Assembly (NCBI GenBank): GCA_023399095.1
Contig: JAEWQS010000058.1
Location: 1 to 48,123 of the forward strand
Source: Bacillota bacterium
GTDB lineage: Bacteria; Bacillota; Clostridia; Christensenellales; SZUA-584
DNA: 48,123 bases
Reading direction: 5' to 3'
In this document: piece by piece, positions 26,878-34,014 of the stretch
How positions within the stretch are numbered: the first letter of the stretch is position 1
How the letters are laid out: each line of letters starts with the position of its first letter
Made by a program: the position numbers and the translations under genes
Notes under the pieces: generated by a model
Database searches by the model: none
Told to the model about the DNA's origin: nothing
The model's input: the letters and a program-made list of their open reading frames with translations, nothing else

Positions 26878-26955
26878 AATGGCAACCACGATTGAAAGAC
26901 GTGGGCGCAAAGCATGAAGTCTAAGGCTCTATAAGCTATGATGGTTCGGCTGCCT
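26878..26955 (+). ncRNA. Cyclic-di-GMP-I (GEMM) riboswitch aptamer
   Basis: The segment carries the conserved GEMM-I elements in order: GGCAACC at the 5' side, a first hairpin (CCACG/CGTGG) with a GAAA in its loop, GCGCAAAGC, GTCTAAGGC, an AGCTATGATGG segment and a closing CGGCTGCC. GGCA at 26881 pairs with TGCC at 26951 to close P1. The base before CAA is G, as in the cyclic-di-GMP-binding type rather than the cGAMP variant. The 3' strand of P1 is also the 5' strand of the terminator that follows, so ligand binding should prevent termination (an ON switch); this last step is inferred. Confidence 0.85.
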
Positions 26956-26980
26956 TTCTTATTCGGGGCAGTCTTTTTTA
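26948..26980 (+). terminator. Expression-platform terminator of the riboswitch
   Basis: GGCTGCC (26948-26954) pairs with GGGCAGTC (26966-26973), followed by seven T. It shares the TGCC with aptamer stem P1, so the two structures exclude each other. Confidence 0.8.
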
Positions 26981-27013
26981 TTGCTTATGGGAGCCTTTTC
27001 GGATGATATATTT

Positions 27014-27046
27014 AGCAAAAGCGGGGGAGACCCCGCTTTTTGCTTT
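27014..27046 (+). terminator. Second strong terminator before the zinc-ribbon-like gene
   Basis: GCAAAAGCGGGG and CCCCGCTTTTTGC form a near-perfect 12-bp stem with a tiny loop, followed by T residues. It lies 35 bases beyond the riboswitch terminator, so read-through transcripts meet a second barrier before the gene. Confidence 0.85.
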
Positions 27047-27069
27047 GCAGCTGATTCAGTGTATTGCAC

Positions 27070-27098
27070 TTTACTTTTTAAACGACAATTTATATTAT
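27070..27098 (+). promoter_or_regulatory. Internal promoter before the zinc-ribbon-like gene
   Basis: TTTACT and TATTAT are 17 bases apart. It would start transcription near 27105, just before the ribosome binding site and downstream of both terminators. Confidence 0.5.
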
Positions 27099-27127
27099 GG
27101 AATTATCATATACAAAGGCGGTGGCAT

Positions 27128-27664
27128 ATGGCTTCGGTGATTAAAAAGGTCGCACGCAAATGGAACCTCACACAGCATGGTAACCTTGTTTTTGGACGCA
27201 TAAACGACATATTCATTAATCTCACTTTTGTCAAAAACGTTCGGGAAAACGTCAATTTGACACAACGAGATTATAATAAGCTTGCTGAAGTTTACCTTTT
27301 CGAAGCGTTAATTCAGCCAAAATTTGAGAGCGTATCTGTGAGTGCTTATGTTACGAAAAAAGGAGAGATTGATATACAGGAAATGAGCGGCTTTCTTGAT
27401 ACTCATTATGAAAGCTTTAGAACCAGCCTGCCTATATACGTGAACGGATATTTTGGGATAACGCTCTACCAGCGCGATGCAGTGAATGTAAAAGCGTGGT
27501 ACGTGAATGATTTTCTACAAGCTTTGTCCGATTTCCTGAACCAGCGGGGATACTTCAGCGGCTGCCAAAAATGTCGCAGCAACGACAACTTATCTCAAGT
27601 TTGCATTGCAGGGAAAGCGACGGAGATATGCGAGAATTGCCGCCTAAAGGAAGCGAAGCTTTAG
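27128..27664 (+). CDS. Unknown protein with C-terminal CxxC zinc-ribbon-like motif
   Basis: I do not recognise this 178-residue protein. There is no signal peptide or membrane helix. The first 140 residues look alpha/beta, with a distinctive middle (LPIYVNGYFGITLYQRDAVNVKAWYVNDFLQALSDFL). The last 40 residues hold CQKC and CENC, about 25 residues apart, with a lone Cys between, a likely zinc site. I chose the ATG at 27128, after GGCGGTGG, because the frame upstream runs through a strong terminator. A cyclic-di-GMP riboswitch stands 175 bases upstream, so the protein is probably tied to that second messenger. No function can be assigned. Confidence 0.75.
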   Translation: MASVIKKVARKWNLTQHGNLVFGRINDIFINLTFVKNVRENVNLTQRDYNKLAEVYLFEALIQPKFESVSVSAYVTKKGEIDIQEMSGFLDTHYESFRTSLPIYVNGYFGITLYQRDAVNVKAWYVNDFLQALSDFLNQRGYFSGCQKCRSNDNLSQVCIAGKATEICENCRLKEAKL

Positions 27665-28027
27665 TCTATCTTTTTTTGAATTTTTGTGTACAAAATGACA
27701 ACATATCCAACTGTATTGGAAAAAACTCCAAAGGCGGACAGAGATCGTTACTAAAAAAACATCGACAATCAATGTGATAGTCTCCTGACGTGGCCAACAT
27801 GCGGGGTAATCATGAATGTTTGCCTGTCCATTTTTACGGTAGTTGGATTTAGCATAGAAAAAAACTGTTGTGTGATTTCTTACAGTGGATTAACGCTACC
27901 GGCAAAATCTGCAATGTTGGATTTTTCTTGTCAGGTGTTGTATAATGCATATATCACTTGTCTGATTATGTGACAGGGTTATTTTTACCGTCTTGGGTTA
28001 ATCATCTTTGAAAAACGGGAGCTTTGA
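27665..28027 (+). other. Intergenic region, 363 bases
   Basis: No gene or terminator of good quality is seen. A TATAAT near 27941 with a TTGGAT 18 bases upstream may be the promoter of the following metallo-beta-lactamase gene. The stretch is otherwise AT-rich and unstructured to the eye. Confidence 0.4.
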
Positions 28028-29593
28028 ATGAATATCACATTTATGGGCGCAGCAAAATGCGTGACGGGGTCTTGCACAATGATTGAGACGGCGCAGCACA
28101 AGGTGCTGGTCGACTACGGAATGAGACAAGGGCGTGATGAAAAAAATGCGCCGGTGAAAGACGGTTTCGTTTTTGATGCGCGTGAGATTGATGCAGTTTT
28201 TCTGACGCACGCGCATATAGATCATTCCGGAATGCTGCCGCTTCTTGTGAAGCAGGGCTTCACAGGGCGCATTTATTGCACAGGCGCAACCGCAAGGCTT
28301 TGCTCCATCATGTTTCCCGACGCGGGGCACATACAGGAGATGGAGACAGAGTGGCAGAACAGGAAACGCCTCCGTGCCGGGAAAAGTGAGATTGAACCGC
28401 TTTATACGGTGGAAGATGCCAAGAAAGCGATTAAATATTTAAGTCCGCTCAATTATGGTGTAAAAAACAAGGCTTTTGATGATATTGAGATGCGCTATGT
28501 CGATGCAGGACATCTCCTTGGCTCGGCTTCCATCGAGTTGACAATCAAGGAAGACGGCAAACAGACAAAGCTTGTGTTTTCGGGCGATATTGGCAACAAG
28601 GACAAGCCCATTATCAAGGACCCTGAGTATTTGAGTGAAGCCGACATCGTGTTTACCGAGAGTACATATGGCGACAGGCTGCACGACAAGGTTCAGGATA
28701 CGAGAGAGCAGCTAAAGATCGTGCTGACCCGCGCGTTGGGGCGCGGCGGAAACATCGTGATACCGTCGTTCGCGGTGGGACGCACGCAGGAGGTGCTTTA
28801 CGACTTAAGCGTGCTGCTGGATGAAGGCAGCGTGCCCGGTCTCGAAAAAGTACCGGTTTATATAGACAGTCCGCTCGGTATCGCCGCAACGGAAATCTTT
28901 GAGGAGAGCAGCAAGGACTATTACGACGAGGAAGCGATGGCGTTTAAGGCTGAAGGCATCAAATTCTTCTCGTTTGACACGCTGCGCGTCGCCGAGACGG
29001 CGGACGAGTCCAAAGCGATTAACTTTGATAATAACCAGAAGATCATCATATCGTCCAGTGGTATGTGCGACGCGGGTCGAATCAAGCACCACTTAAAGCA
29101 CAACCTGTGGCGGGCGGATTCCACGGTGCTGTTTGTGGGCTATCAGGCCATTGGCACGCTCGGCCGCACGATTTTGGACGGCAAAGATAAGGTCAAGATA
29201 TTTGGTGAAGAGATACAGGTGAAAGCGACGATCGAGCAGATTGAGGGTTTTTCGGGTCATGCCGATCAGGCAGGGTTGCTCGAATGGATAAGCCATTTCC
29301 CGACAAACGTGTCACGCGTGTTTGTGATGCATGGGGAAGAAAATGTGTCGGTCACATATGGCGCGGAGCTGCAAAAAAGAGGCTATAATGCCGTTGCGCC
29401 GGGTTTATATGATACGTTTGACACGAACAGCTTCGTAAAAACCCCGGGGTCGTTGCCGCATATTTCAGAGGAACCTCAAAAAGACATCGGCACATTGCTT
29501 GCGCGCATCCGGCTCAAAATTGAGGGTGCAGACAGTCAGCTGGCGGCAAAAATGAAAGAAGAATTAAGCGCTTTGGCTGACAGGTGGGAGTAA
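28028..29593 (+). CDS. Metallo-beta-lactamase / beta-CASP family RNase-like protein
   Basis: The 521-residue protein has the metallo-beta-lactamase fold with the zinc motif THAHIDHSG (His61, His63, Asp65, His66), further ligands in DAGHLLGSA and the FSGDIGNKDKP block, then a beta-CASP domain (FAVGRTQEVLYDL, ISSSGMCDAGRIKHHL). It ends in an RMMBL-type segment with FSGHADQAGLLEW and the late histidine in VMHGEE. This is the layout of CPSF73/Ysh1-like nucleases. In bacteria these are probable RNA-processing enzymes, distinct from RNase J. The gene is alone after its promoter region; the binding-protein gene follows after 50 bases. Confidence 0.9.
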   Translation: MNITFMGAAKCVTGSCTMIETAQHKVLVDYGMRQGRDEKNAPVKDGFVFDAREIDAVFLTHAHIDHSGMLPLLVKQGFTGRIYCTGATARLCSIMFPDAGHIQEMETEWQNRKRLRAGKSEIEPLYTVEDAKKAIKYLSPLNYGVKNKAFDDIEMRYVDAGHLLGSASIELTIKEDGKQTKLVFSGDIGNKDKPIIKDPEYLSEADIVFTESTYGDRLHDKVQDTREQLKIVLTRALGRGGNIVIPSFAVGRTQEVLYDLSVLLDEGSVPGLEKVPVYIDSPLGIAATEIFEESSKDYYDEEAMAFKAEGIKFFSFDTLRVAETADESKAINFDNNQKIIISSSGMCDAGRIKHHLKHNLWRADSTVLFVGYQAIGTLGRTILDGKDKVKIFGEEIQVKATIEQIEGFSGHADQAGLLEWISHFPTNVSRVFVMHGEENVSVTYGAELQKRGYNAVAPGLYDTFDTNSFVKTPGSLPHISEEPQKDIGTLLARIRLKIEGADSQLAAKMKEELSALADRWE

Positions 29594-29643
29594 AAAATAA
29601 ATCATTTTAGGCAAAGGCATAATAGCCGAATCAGGAGATGTCT

Positions 29644-31173
29644 ATGGGTAAATTGATAAAGCTCAAAAGGAAAAAGAAAAGAGGCTTTGCAGCGCCGTCA
29701 GGATACCGTACCACACGGCCATCCGTGAGGAGTGCCGGCGAAAGAAGCCTGCGGAAGAGCCGCCGACAAAGCGGTTTCAAAACGCTGCTGCGGCGTTACT
29801 ATAAGATCATTGCGATTGCATGTGGCGTGCTGGTCGTCGGTGTGCTTTGCCTTGTGCTTTTTCTTGGCGGCAAGAACACGGCTGCGTCAGGGCAGACAGC
29901 AGCGACAGGGCAGACGGCGGAAACGTCACCAACTTTACCGCCTTCCGAAGAGACGTATGATTATTCAAACATCGATGCGGACACGCTTGCGGGCTTGGCC
30001 GGTACGGATGAAAATCTTTTCAATGACGAAGAGGAGCTGGCCGACGCGCTTTTTGCGGAGGAAGGCATTCGTATCGGCGTGACGGTCGGCAGTATAGACT
30101 CTTCTGACCAGGAACTGGTGTTGAACAGGCTTGAACAGGTATCAAATGCGGCAGAAGCGGATAAAACCATTTTTAAAACGTATTATTATAACGCGAACGG
30201 TGATTATAACCAGCAACTTCAGGATGTGAGAAGTCTTATTAAGAACGGTGCGGATATCATCATCGTCGGCTTTACCAGCGAAGAGAACTTCAAGATGATC
30301 ACCATGATGGCCGAAAATGAGGGTGTCCCTGTTGTGGCGTTTGATGCGCCAGTAGACAGTGGCTATGCGATCAACATTGTGGCCGACCAAAGTGCATGGG
30401 GCAGTGTTTACGGAAAATTTGTGGCAGAAAAGCTTGCCGCGGGCAACGTGGTTCAGATACTTGGCAAACAGGACAGTACTATTGATACACAGCGTGCGAC
30501 GGCGATTGGAACAGCGCTTGCGGCCAATGTGAACCTGACATTGAGCGATGTTGTCTACGCGGAGTGGAGTGAAACAAAAGCCAAGGAAGCAATGACAGCC
30601 CACCTAGACCACAGCGATACGGCTGATGCGGTGATTACCGAGGAAGGCATGGCTGAGGGCATATTGGATGCATTTGTAGCAAAGGGTGTATTGCCAAAGG
30701 TGATGTGCGGCGACGCGACAGCAGGCTTTATTAAAAAGTGGTACGCGCTCAAGAACGGTGGTATCGACGTGACCCCTCCGGCAAATGATGATAAGAAGAA
30801 AAACGACGAAACACCCACGCCCACACCGGCTCCGGTGATGTTTGCGGCTCAGCCGGGTGAGTTTGTTACCTGCGCGCAGCCCGCACCGTCTGGCATCGGC
30901 GCGGCGGCATTCGATATCGCTCTCGAAATGGCCAAGGGCAGAACGCTTAAATCTGAGGGTCAGACTTTCAACTATACGGTGGGGACGCTGATTACGGATG
31001 CAAACCTTGGCGAATACTATGAACAGGTCAAGGATCAGGATGATTCATATATCGTCAGCGATTTACTCACAGACGATGTGCTGGATACCCTGTTGAATCC
31101 GATGGAGGAACAGAACGAAGCCGCAGACACGACAGACGACGCGCCGACTGCGACACCGACGACACAGGAATAA
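29644..31173 (+). CDS. Orphan membrane-anchored periplasmic-binding protein
   Basis: The 509-residue protein has a strongly basic cytoplasmic tail (about 52 residues), one membrane helix (54-74), a Thr/Ser-rich spacer and then a sugar-type periplasmic-binding fold: IRIGVTVGSIDSSDQELVLNRL, GADIIIVGFTSEENF, GVPVVAFDAPVDSG and DAVITEEGMAEG. A linker rich in Lys, Asp, Thr and Pro (DDKKKNDETPTPTPAP) interrupts the second lobe, and the tail is Asp/Thr/Pro-rich. No ABC ATPase or permease is adjacent, so it is unlikely to be an ordinary importer subunit. I chose the ATG at 29644, six bases after AGGAG. Role unknown. Confidence 0.82.
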   Translation: MGKLIKLKRKKKRGFAAPSGYRTTRPSVRSAGERSLRKSRRQSGFKTLLRRYYKIIAIACGVLVVGVLCLVLFLGGKNTAASGQTAATGQTAETSPTLPPSEETYDYSNIDADTLAGLAGTDENLFNDEEELADALFAEEGIRIGVTVGSIDSSDQELVLNRLEQVSNAAEADKTIFKTYYYNANGDYNQQLQDVRSLIKNGADIIIVGFTSEENFKMITMMAENEGVPVVAFDAPVDSGYAINIVADQSAWGSVYGKFVAEKLAAGNVVQILGKQDSTIDTQRATAIGTALAANVNLTLSDVVYAEWSETKAKEAMTAHLDHSDTADAVITEEGMAEGILDAFVAKGVLPKVMCGDATAGFIKKWYALKNGGIDVTPPANDDKKKNDETPTPTPAPVMFAAQPGEFVTCAQPAPSGIGAAAFDIALEMAKGRTLKSEGQTFNYTVGTLITDANLGEYYEQVKDQDDSYIVSDLLTDDVLDTLLNPMEEQNEAADTTDDAPTATPTTQE

Positions 31174-31180
31174 TACAGGA

Positions 31181-31795
31181 ATGAAGCCTATTGACATCAC
31201 AATGCCGCTGCGGCATGGCATGGCGCGTTACCCCGATGATCCAGTCATCGAGTTTGAAACGGTGCTGGATGTGAAAAACGGTGCGACAGTGAACTTAAAG
31301 CGTTATAGCTTTGGTTCTCATTCCGGCTCGCATGTGGATGCGCCGTATCACTTTTTTCCGGACGGTAAAAAGGCGGATGAGCTGCCTGTCGATTATTTCA
31401 TCGGCACGGCAAAGGTGTTTGCGTTCAAAAACGATATCCGTGAAGAGGATTTGGCGGCGCTTGATATTCAACCAGACGATATCGTGCTTTTCAGAACACC
31501 AGGCAGTTCCCGTTGGAACGACGCTGAGTACGATCCGAACCATGTCTGCGTGATGGAGTCTGCGGCGCAGCGACTTGCGGATATCGGCGTGCGCGCGGTG
31601 GGTATTGATTGTTTGACGATAGAGACCGATGAGGCATACCCCACACACCGCATACTGCTGGGTGCGGGTATACCCATCATTGAAGGGCTGAACTTTAATG
31701 AGGCGCCGCCGGGAGTATACCGCATGACGGCGATGCTGATGCGTATAAAGGACAGTGACGGTGCGCCGATACGCGCGATGCTGGAGAAGCAATAG
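31181..31795 (+). CDS. Cyclase-family hydrolase (kynurenine formamidase-like)
   Basis: The 204-residue protein begins MKPIDITMPLRHGMARYPDDP and has the metal-binding motif GSHSGSHVDAPYHF, the variant of HxGTHxDxPxH that defines the cyclase / KynB family. A second signature, GVRAVGIDCLTIE, is near residue 140. The family hydrolyses N-formylkynurenine or related amides using zinc or manganese. No tryptophan-degradation gene is nearby, so the substrate is open. The start lies 7 bases after the previous stop codon with CAGGA upstream. It is followed by the second dispersed repeat. Confidence 0.88.
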   Translation: MKPIDITMPLRHGMARYPDDPVIEFETVLDVKNGATVNLKRYSFGSHSGSHVDAPYHFFPDGKKADELPVDYFIGTAKVFAFKNDIREEDLAALDIQPDDIVLFRTPGSSRWNDAEYDPNHVCVMESAAQRLADIGVRAVGIDCLTIETDEAYPTHRILLGAGIPIIEGLNFNEAPPGVYRMTAMLMRIKDSDGAPIRAMLEKQ

Positions 31796-31803
31796 GTAAA
31801 CAA

Positions 31804-31826
31804 AAAGGAGCTTAAAATGCTCCTTT
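31804..31826. terminator. Hairpin on the left side of repeat copy 2
   Basis: AAAGGAGC and GCTCCTTT form a perfect 8-bp stem around TTAAAAT. An almost identical hairpin lies on the other side of the repeat at 32054. It would serve as a terminator for the cyclase gene. Confidence 0.7.
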
Positions 31827-31891
31827 CAGACTGTCAAAGAAATCTATAAATATAATTCGTGGGCAAGACGGGCTATGATTTACCCCAAAAA

Positions 31892-31921
31892 GCACGGCTT
31901 TTTAGAGAACCCAATACGCGC
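31892..31921. repeat. Small hairpin repeat, copy 3, nested
   Basis: CCCCAAAAAGC-ACG-GCTTTTTAGAG is a relative of the hairpin units near 10.66 kb. It sits in the loop of the GACGGG hairpin of the surrounding element; the copy at 45.6 kb lacks it. Confidence 0.6.
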
Positions 31922-31936
31922 AGCCCACACCTTGGC

Positions 31937-31975
31937 TCCACCCCAAAAAGGATTGCTTTTTGGGGACCCCGGGGT
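31937..31975. repeat. Small hairpin repeat, copy 4, nested
   Basis: CCCCAAAAAG-GATT-GCTTTTTGGGG is a palindromic unit flanked by short CCACC and ACCCC extensions. It interrupts the CCTTG-CGGTTTTGC junction seen intact in the 45.6-kb copy. Confidence 0.65.
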
Positions 31976-32053
31976 TTTGCGCAGTTTCAAATCTATGAGG
32001 AACAAGCAAAACCGGAAAACTGGCGGAAAACCGTAGGTTTTTCGACAAGCTCA

Positions 32054-32077
32054 AAGGAGCTTAAATTGCTCCTTTTT
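32054..32077. terminator. Hairpin/terminator on the right side of repeat copy 2
   Basis: AAAGGAGC and GCTCCTTTTT pair around TTAAATT. It differs by one base in the loop from the hairpin at 31804. With T-rich tails on both strands it can end transcription from both sides. Confidence 0.75.
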
Positions 32078-32084
32078 CAATTGA

Positions 32085-32483
32085 TTACTTTTTACTGAGT
32101 ATATACTGTCCGAGACCCTTGTCTGTCTTTTTTATATGCAGCGTGAGCCATGACACAAGCGTGGAACCGACCAACGAACCTGTGGCCACTGTAAAGCCCG
32201 TCTTCTCGATGTCGCTTCTGATTTGCTTGACGTCTGCGATGAAATCCGTATGGAGCTTTTTATGCTCTTTATAGTACGGATAGCCGCTGCTTAGCTGCAG
32301 CTTTTCCTCATCTCTGAAATGAGAAACCACGTATTGTTCAAGAAAATCAAGCATGTCGAGCACCCTTTGCTGTTTATCCCCGCTTTTCATGGCATCAAAA
32401 AATGCATTCATGCGGCGAATCAGCTCCTTGTGCTGATCATCGATCATTTCTACTCCTACTGTCAGATCAGGTGTCCACTCCAA
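32085..32483 (-). CDS. Bacteriohemerythrin
   Basis: The 132-residue four-helix protein binds oxygen at a di-iron site. All ligands are visible: His18 (DDQHKEL), His55 and Glu59 (HFRDEE), His74 and His78 (HKKLH), His116 and Asp121 (LTLHIKKTD). In anaerobes and microaerophiles such proteins store, sense or deliver oxygen or iron. The start is a TTG, 9 bases after GGAGG; no nearer ATG exists and the protein begins MEWTPDLTVGVEMID as usual. A damaged partial copy of the same gene lies about 1.1 kb upstream. Confidence 0.95.
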   Translation of the reverse strand: MEWTPDLTVGVEMIDDQHKELIRRMNAFFDAMKSGDKQQRVLDMLDFLEQYVVSHFRDEEKLQLSSGYPYYKEHKKLHTDFIADVKQIRSDIEKTGFTVATGSLVGSTLVSWLTLHIKKTDKGLGQYILSKK

Positions 32484-32780
32484 TTTCGTTATCCTCCCTA
32501 AATAAAATTCTTTTATATTCTATCGTCAAAAGCAAGGCTCATGATTAGTCAAATTTCAGCAAAGATATAGGTAATTTATGGTGAAATGTGTGATTATGAT
32601 ATAATAATCATACTGAATTTATTATAAAAAATAAGAAACCTCAAAATTAACTATTTATCGGCATTCTGGGGATTTATAATGAATAGCTCTCGTGTGCTTT
32701 TTATGTATGTTTAAGTAAGGTGCAACAATAAGTGTAACAAAAAAATTCTTTGATTAGAAATGAGTATATTGGTGAGTTAA
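32484..32780. other. AT-rich intergenic region, about 300 bases
   Basis: No gene. The stretch is much richer in A and T than the surroundings. It holds a small inverted repeat TGATTAT/ATAATCA near 32590 that includes a TATAAT. It probably contains the hemerythrin promoter, but I could not fix it. Confidence 0.4.
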
Positions 32781-33191
32781 TTAAATGAAATTATTTTTTT
32801 CTACCACTTGGGTTTTTGCAAGTTTATCTCCAAGACGTCTACCATCTTTGTCTTTTATTAAAATAAAGAACTCAACCGGCCATACAAATACGAGTAAGTT
32901 TCTAATTATAAGCTTTATTAAATCAGGAGTTTTTTCAAGATTAACGCAATCTCTTGTATAGAGACCAAGTATTCGTTTTCCAATGCTTCTGCCATTGATG
33001 CTATCCTTTAAGGCGTAAACTATTAATGCTATTAACATAACAACTGGCATGAATATATAAAAATTCTCGAATGATGCGAAATCTTTAGCAAATAGAAAAA
33101 ATGGTAAAAGAATTACATAAGAAAAAATAAAGTGGTCAATTAAAAATGCACCAATACGTTTGCCTACACTAGCCTTTTTATACTGATCCAT
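32781..33191 (-). CDS. RDD-family membrane protein
   Basis: The 136-residue protein has the RDD layout: an N-terminal GKRIGAFLIDHFIFSYVI membrane helix with the Arg and Asp of the family, a second helix near 48-66, the NGRSIGKRILGL turn, and a third hydrophobic segment (LLVFVWPVEFFIL) followed by DKDGRRLGDKLAKT. RDD proteins are thought to help move ions or compatible solutes, but most are uncharacterised. I chose the ATG at 33191, four bases after GGAGG. The gene is far more AT-rich than its neighbours and lies between a hemerythrin gene and a broken partial copy of it, which suggests recent insertion or rearrangement. Confidence 0.85.
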   Translation of the reverse strand: MDQYKKASVGKRIGAFLIDHFIFSYVILLPFFLFAKDFASFENFYIFMPVVMLIALIVYALKDSINGRSIGKRILGLYTRDCVNLEKTPDLIKLIIRNLLVFVWPVEFFILIKDKDGRRLGDKLAKTQVVEKNNFI

Positions 33192-33339
33192 AAAACCTCC
33201 GCAAAACATAAAAAGTCAAGATTTTTTAAATGAATACAATAAACTAACATAATTATATCATACAAAAAATCACATTACCAATAAATAATAGTTTGTAAAA
33301 AGTATTGTTATTATTAAAATAAGTATGTTTGTAGCATTA

Positions 33340-33448
33340 AACCTGTGGCTAATGTAAAACCCGATTTTTCAATGTTGCTTCTGATTTGCTTTATGTCGGC
33401 AATAAAAAATCTGTATGGAGCTTTTTATGCTCCTTATAGTGCGGATAA
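33340..33448 (-). pseudogene. Fragment of a second bacteriohemerythrin gene
   Basis: About 110 bases match the intact hemerythrin gene at 32169-32278 at roughly 80% identity, in the same orientation. The match covers residues 69-105 (the HKKLH region onward) and includes a small indel that breaks the frame. Both ends of the gene are missing. The left end runs into AT-rich sequence and the right end joins a DUF2812-like remnant. Confidence 0.8.
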
Positions 33449-33550
33449 GAGAAATTTGCAGCCCTCTGCCGCTTTTAGCTCAAACCACTGTTCATAGTCT
33501 GCGGACACGATGTAACGAAAAGCTGTGAACCAAAACGTCTTCGTTTTCAT
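33434..33550 (-). pseudogene. Truncated DUF2812-like gene
   Basis: An ATG overlapping the PadR stop codon (ATGA) opens a 38-codon frame whose first 32 residues, MKTKTFWFTAFRYI and ADYEQWFELKAAEGC among them, resemble the start of DUF2812 proteins, which normally follow PadR regulators and exceed 150 residues. The frame then crosses into the hemerythrin fragment and stops. It is a remnant created by the same rearrangement. The family call rests on pattern and position only. Confidence 0.6.
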
Positions 33551-33828
33551 ATCAATTCCTCCAAATGATGATAAATTTCTTTAATCCGCATGGCCTCTTC
33601 GTGCAGTATGCTGCTTCCAAGAGGCGTGATGCTGTAGTATTTTTTTCTGTTCTCCTCGCGCTGTGCCTTAAGGAGGCCATCCGGTTCGAGCTTGCCTATG
33701 CTTTGATAGATCGTTCTCGCGCCGAGCACGATGCGTCCGCTTGTGAGCTCTTTGACATTCTGCATGATGCCATAGCCGTGGCGCTCCTCGCGCAGCGAGA
33801 GCAGTATATAGAGCATTGTTTCGCTCAT
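33547..33828 (-). CDS. PadR-family transcriptional regulator, probably frameshifted near the start
   Basis: The 93-residue frame is a winged-helix PadR regulator: ETMLYILLSLREERHGYGIMQ, LGARTIYQSIGKLEPDGLL and RKKYYSITPLG are family marks. The ATG at 33828 has no good ribosome binding site. A perfect AGGAGGT with ATG at 33863 opens another frame (MDIYKARNVTSP) that ends exactly where this one begins; one extra base in the CCCC run at the junction would join them into a normal PadR start. So the gene is either broken by a one-base deletion or carries a sequencing error. Its partner gene is also truncated. Confidence 0.75.
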   Translation of the reverse strand: MSETMLYILLSLREERHGYGIMQNVKELTSGRIVLGARTIYQSIGKLEPDGLLKAQREENRKKYYSITPLGSSILHEEAMRIKEIYHHLEELI

Positions 33829-34014
33829 GGGGATGTAACATTCCTCGCTTTATAAATGTCCATAGATACCTCCTAATCACCTCTAAACGCATCATGATGT
33901 GATATATAAAATACACATCACGGCGTCATACAAATCAAGCGTCTTAAAAAAATAATTTGAGGCGGCAAACTCTAAATGGTACAATGCAAATGGGATAATA
34001 AGGAGGACAGTTAT

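Larger units (their letters stand above)
31827..32053 (+). repeat. Dispersed structured repeat, copy 2
   Basis: The segment starts CAGACTGTCAAAG, continues AAATATAATTCGTGGGC and GACGGG, and ends CCGTAGGTTTTTCGACAAGC. Stems GTGGGC/GCCCAC and GGTTTTGC/GCAAAACC are kept relative to the copy at 45.6 kb. It is longer than that copy because two small hairpin repeats sit inside it (31892 and 31937). It lies between the convergent cyclase and hemerythrin genes. Confidence 0.8.

Noticed and set aside
26981..27127. A longer version of the zinc-ribbon-like protein starting near 26981.
   Set aside because: The added frame would be read through the 27014-27046 terminator hairpin and the promoter at 27070, and has no ribosome binding site.
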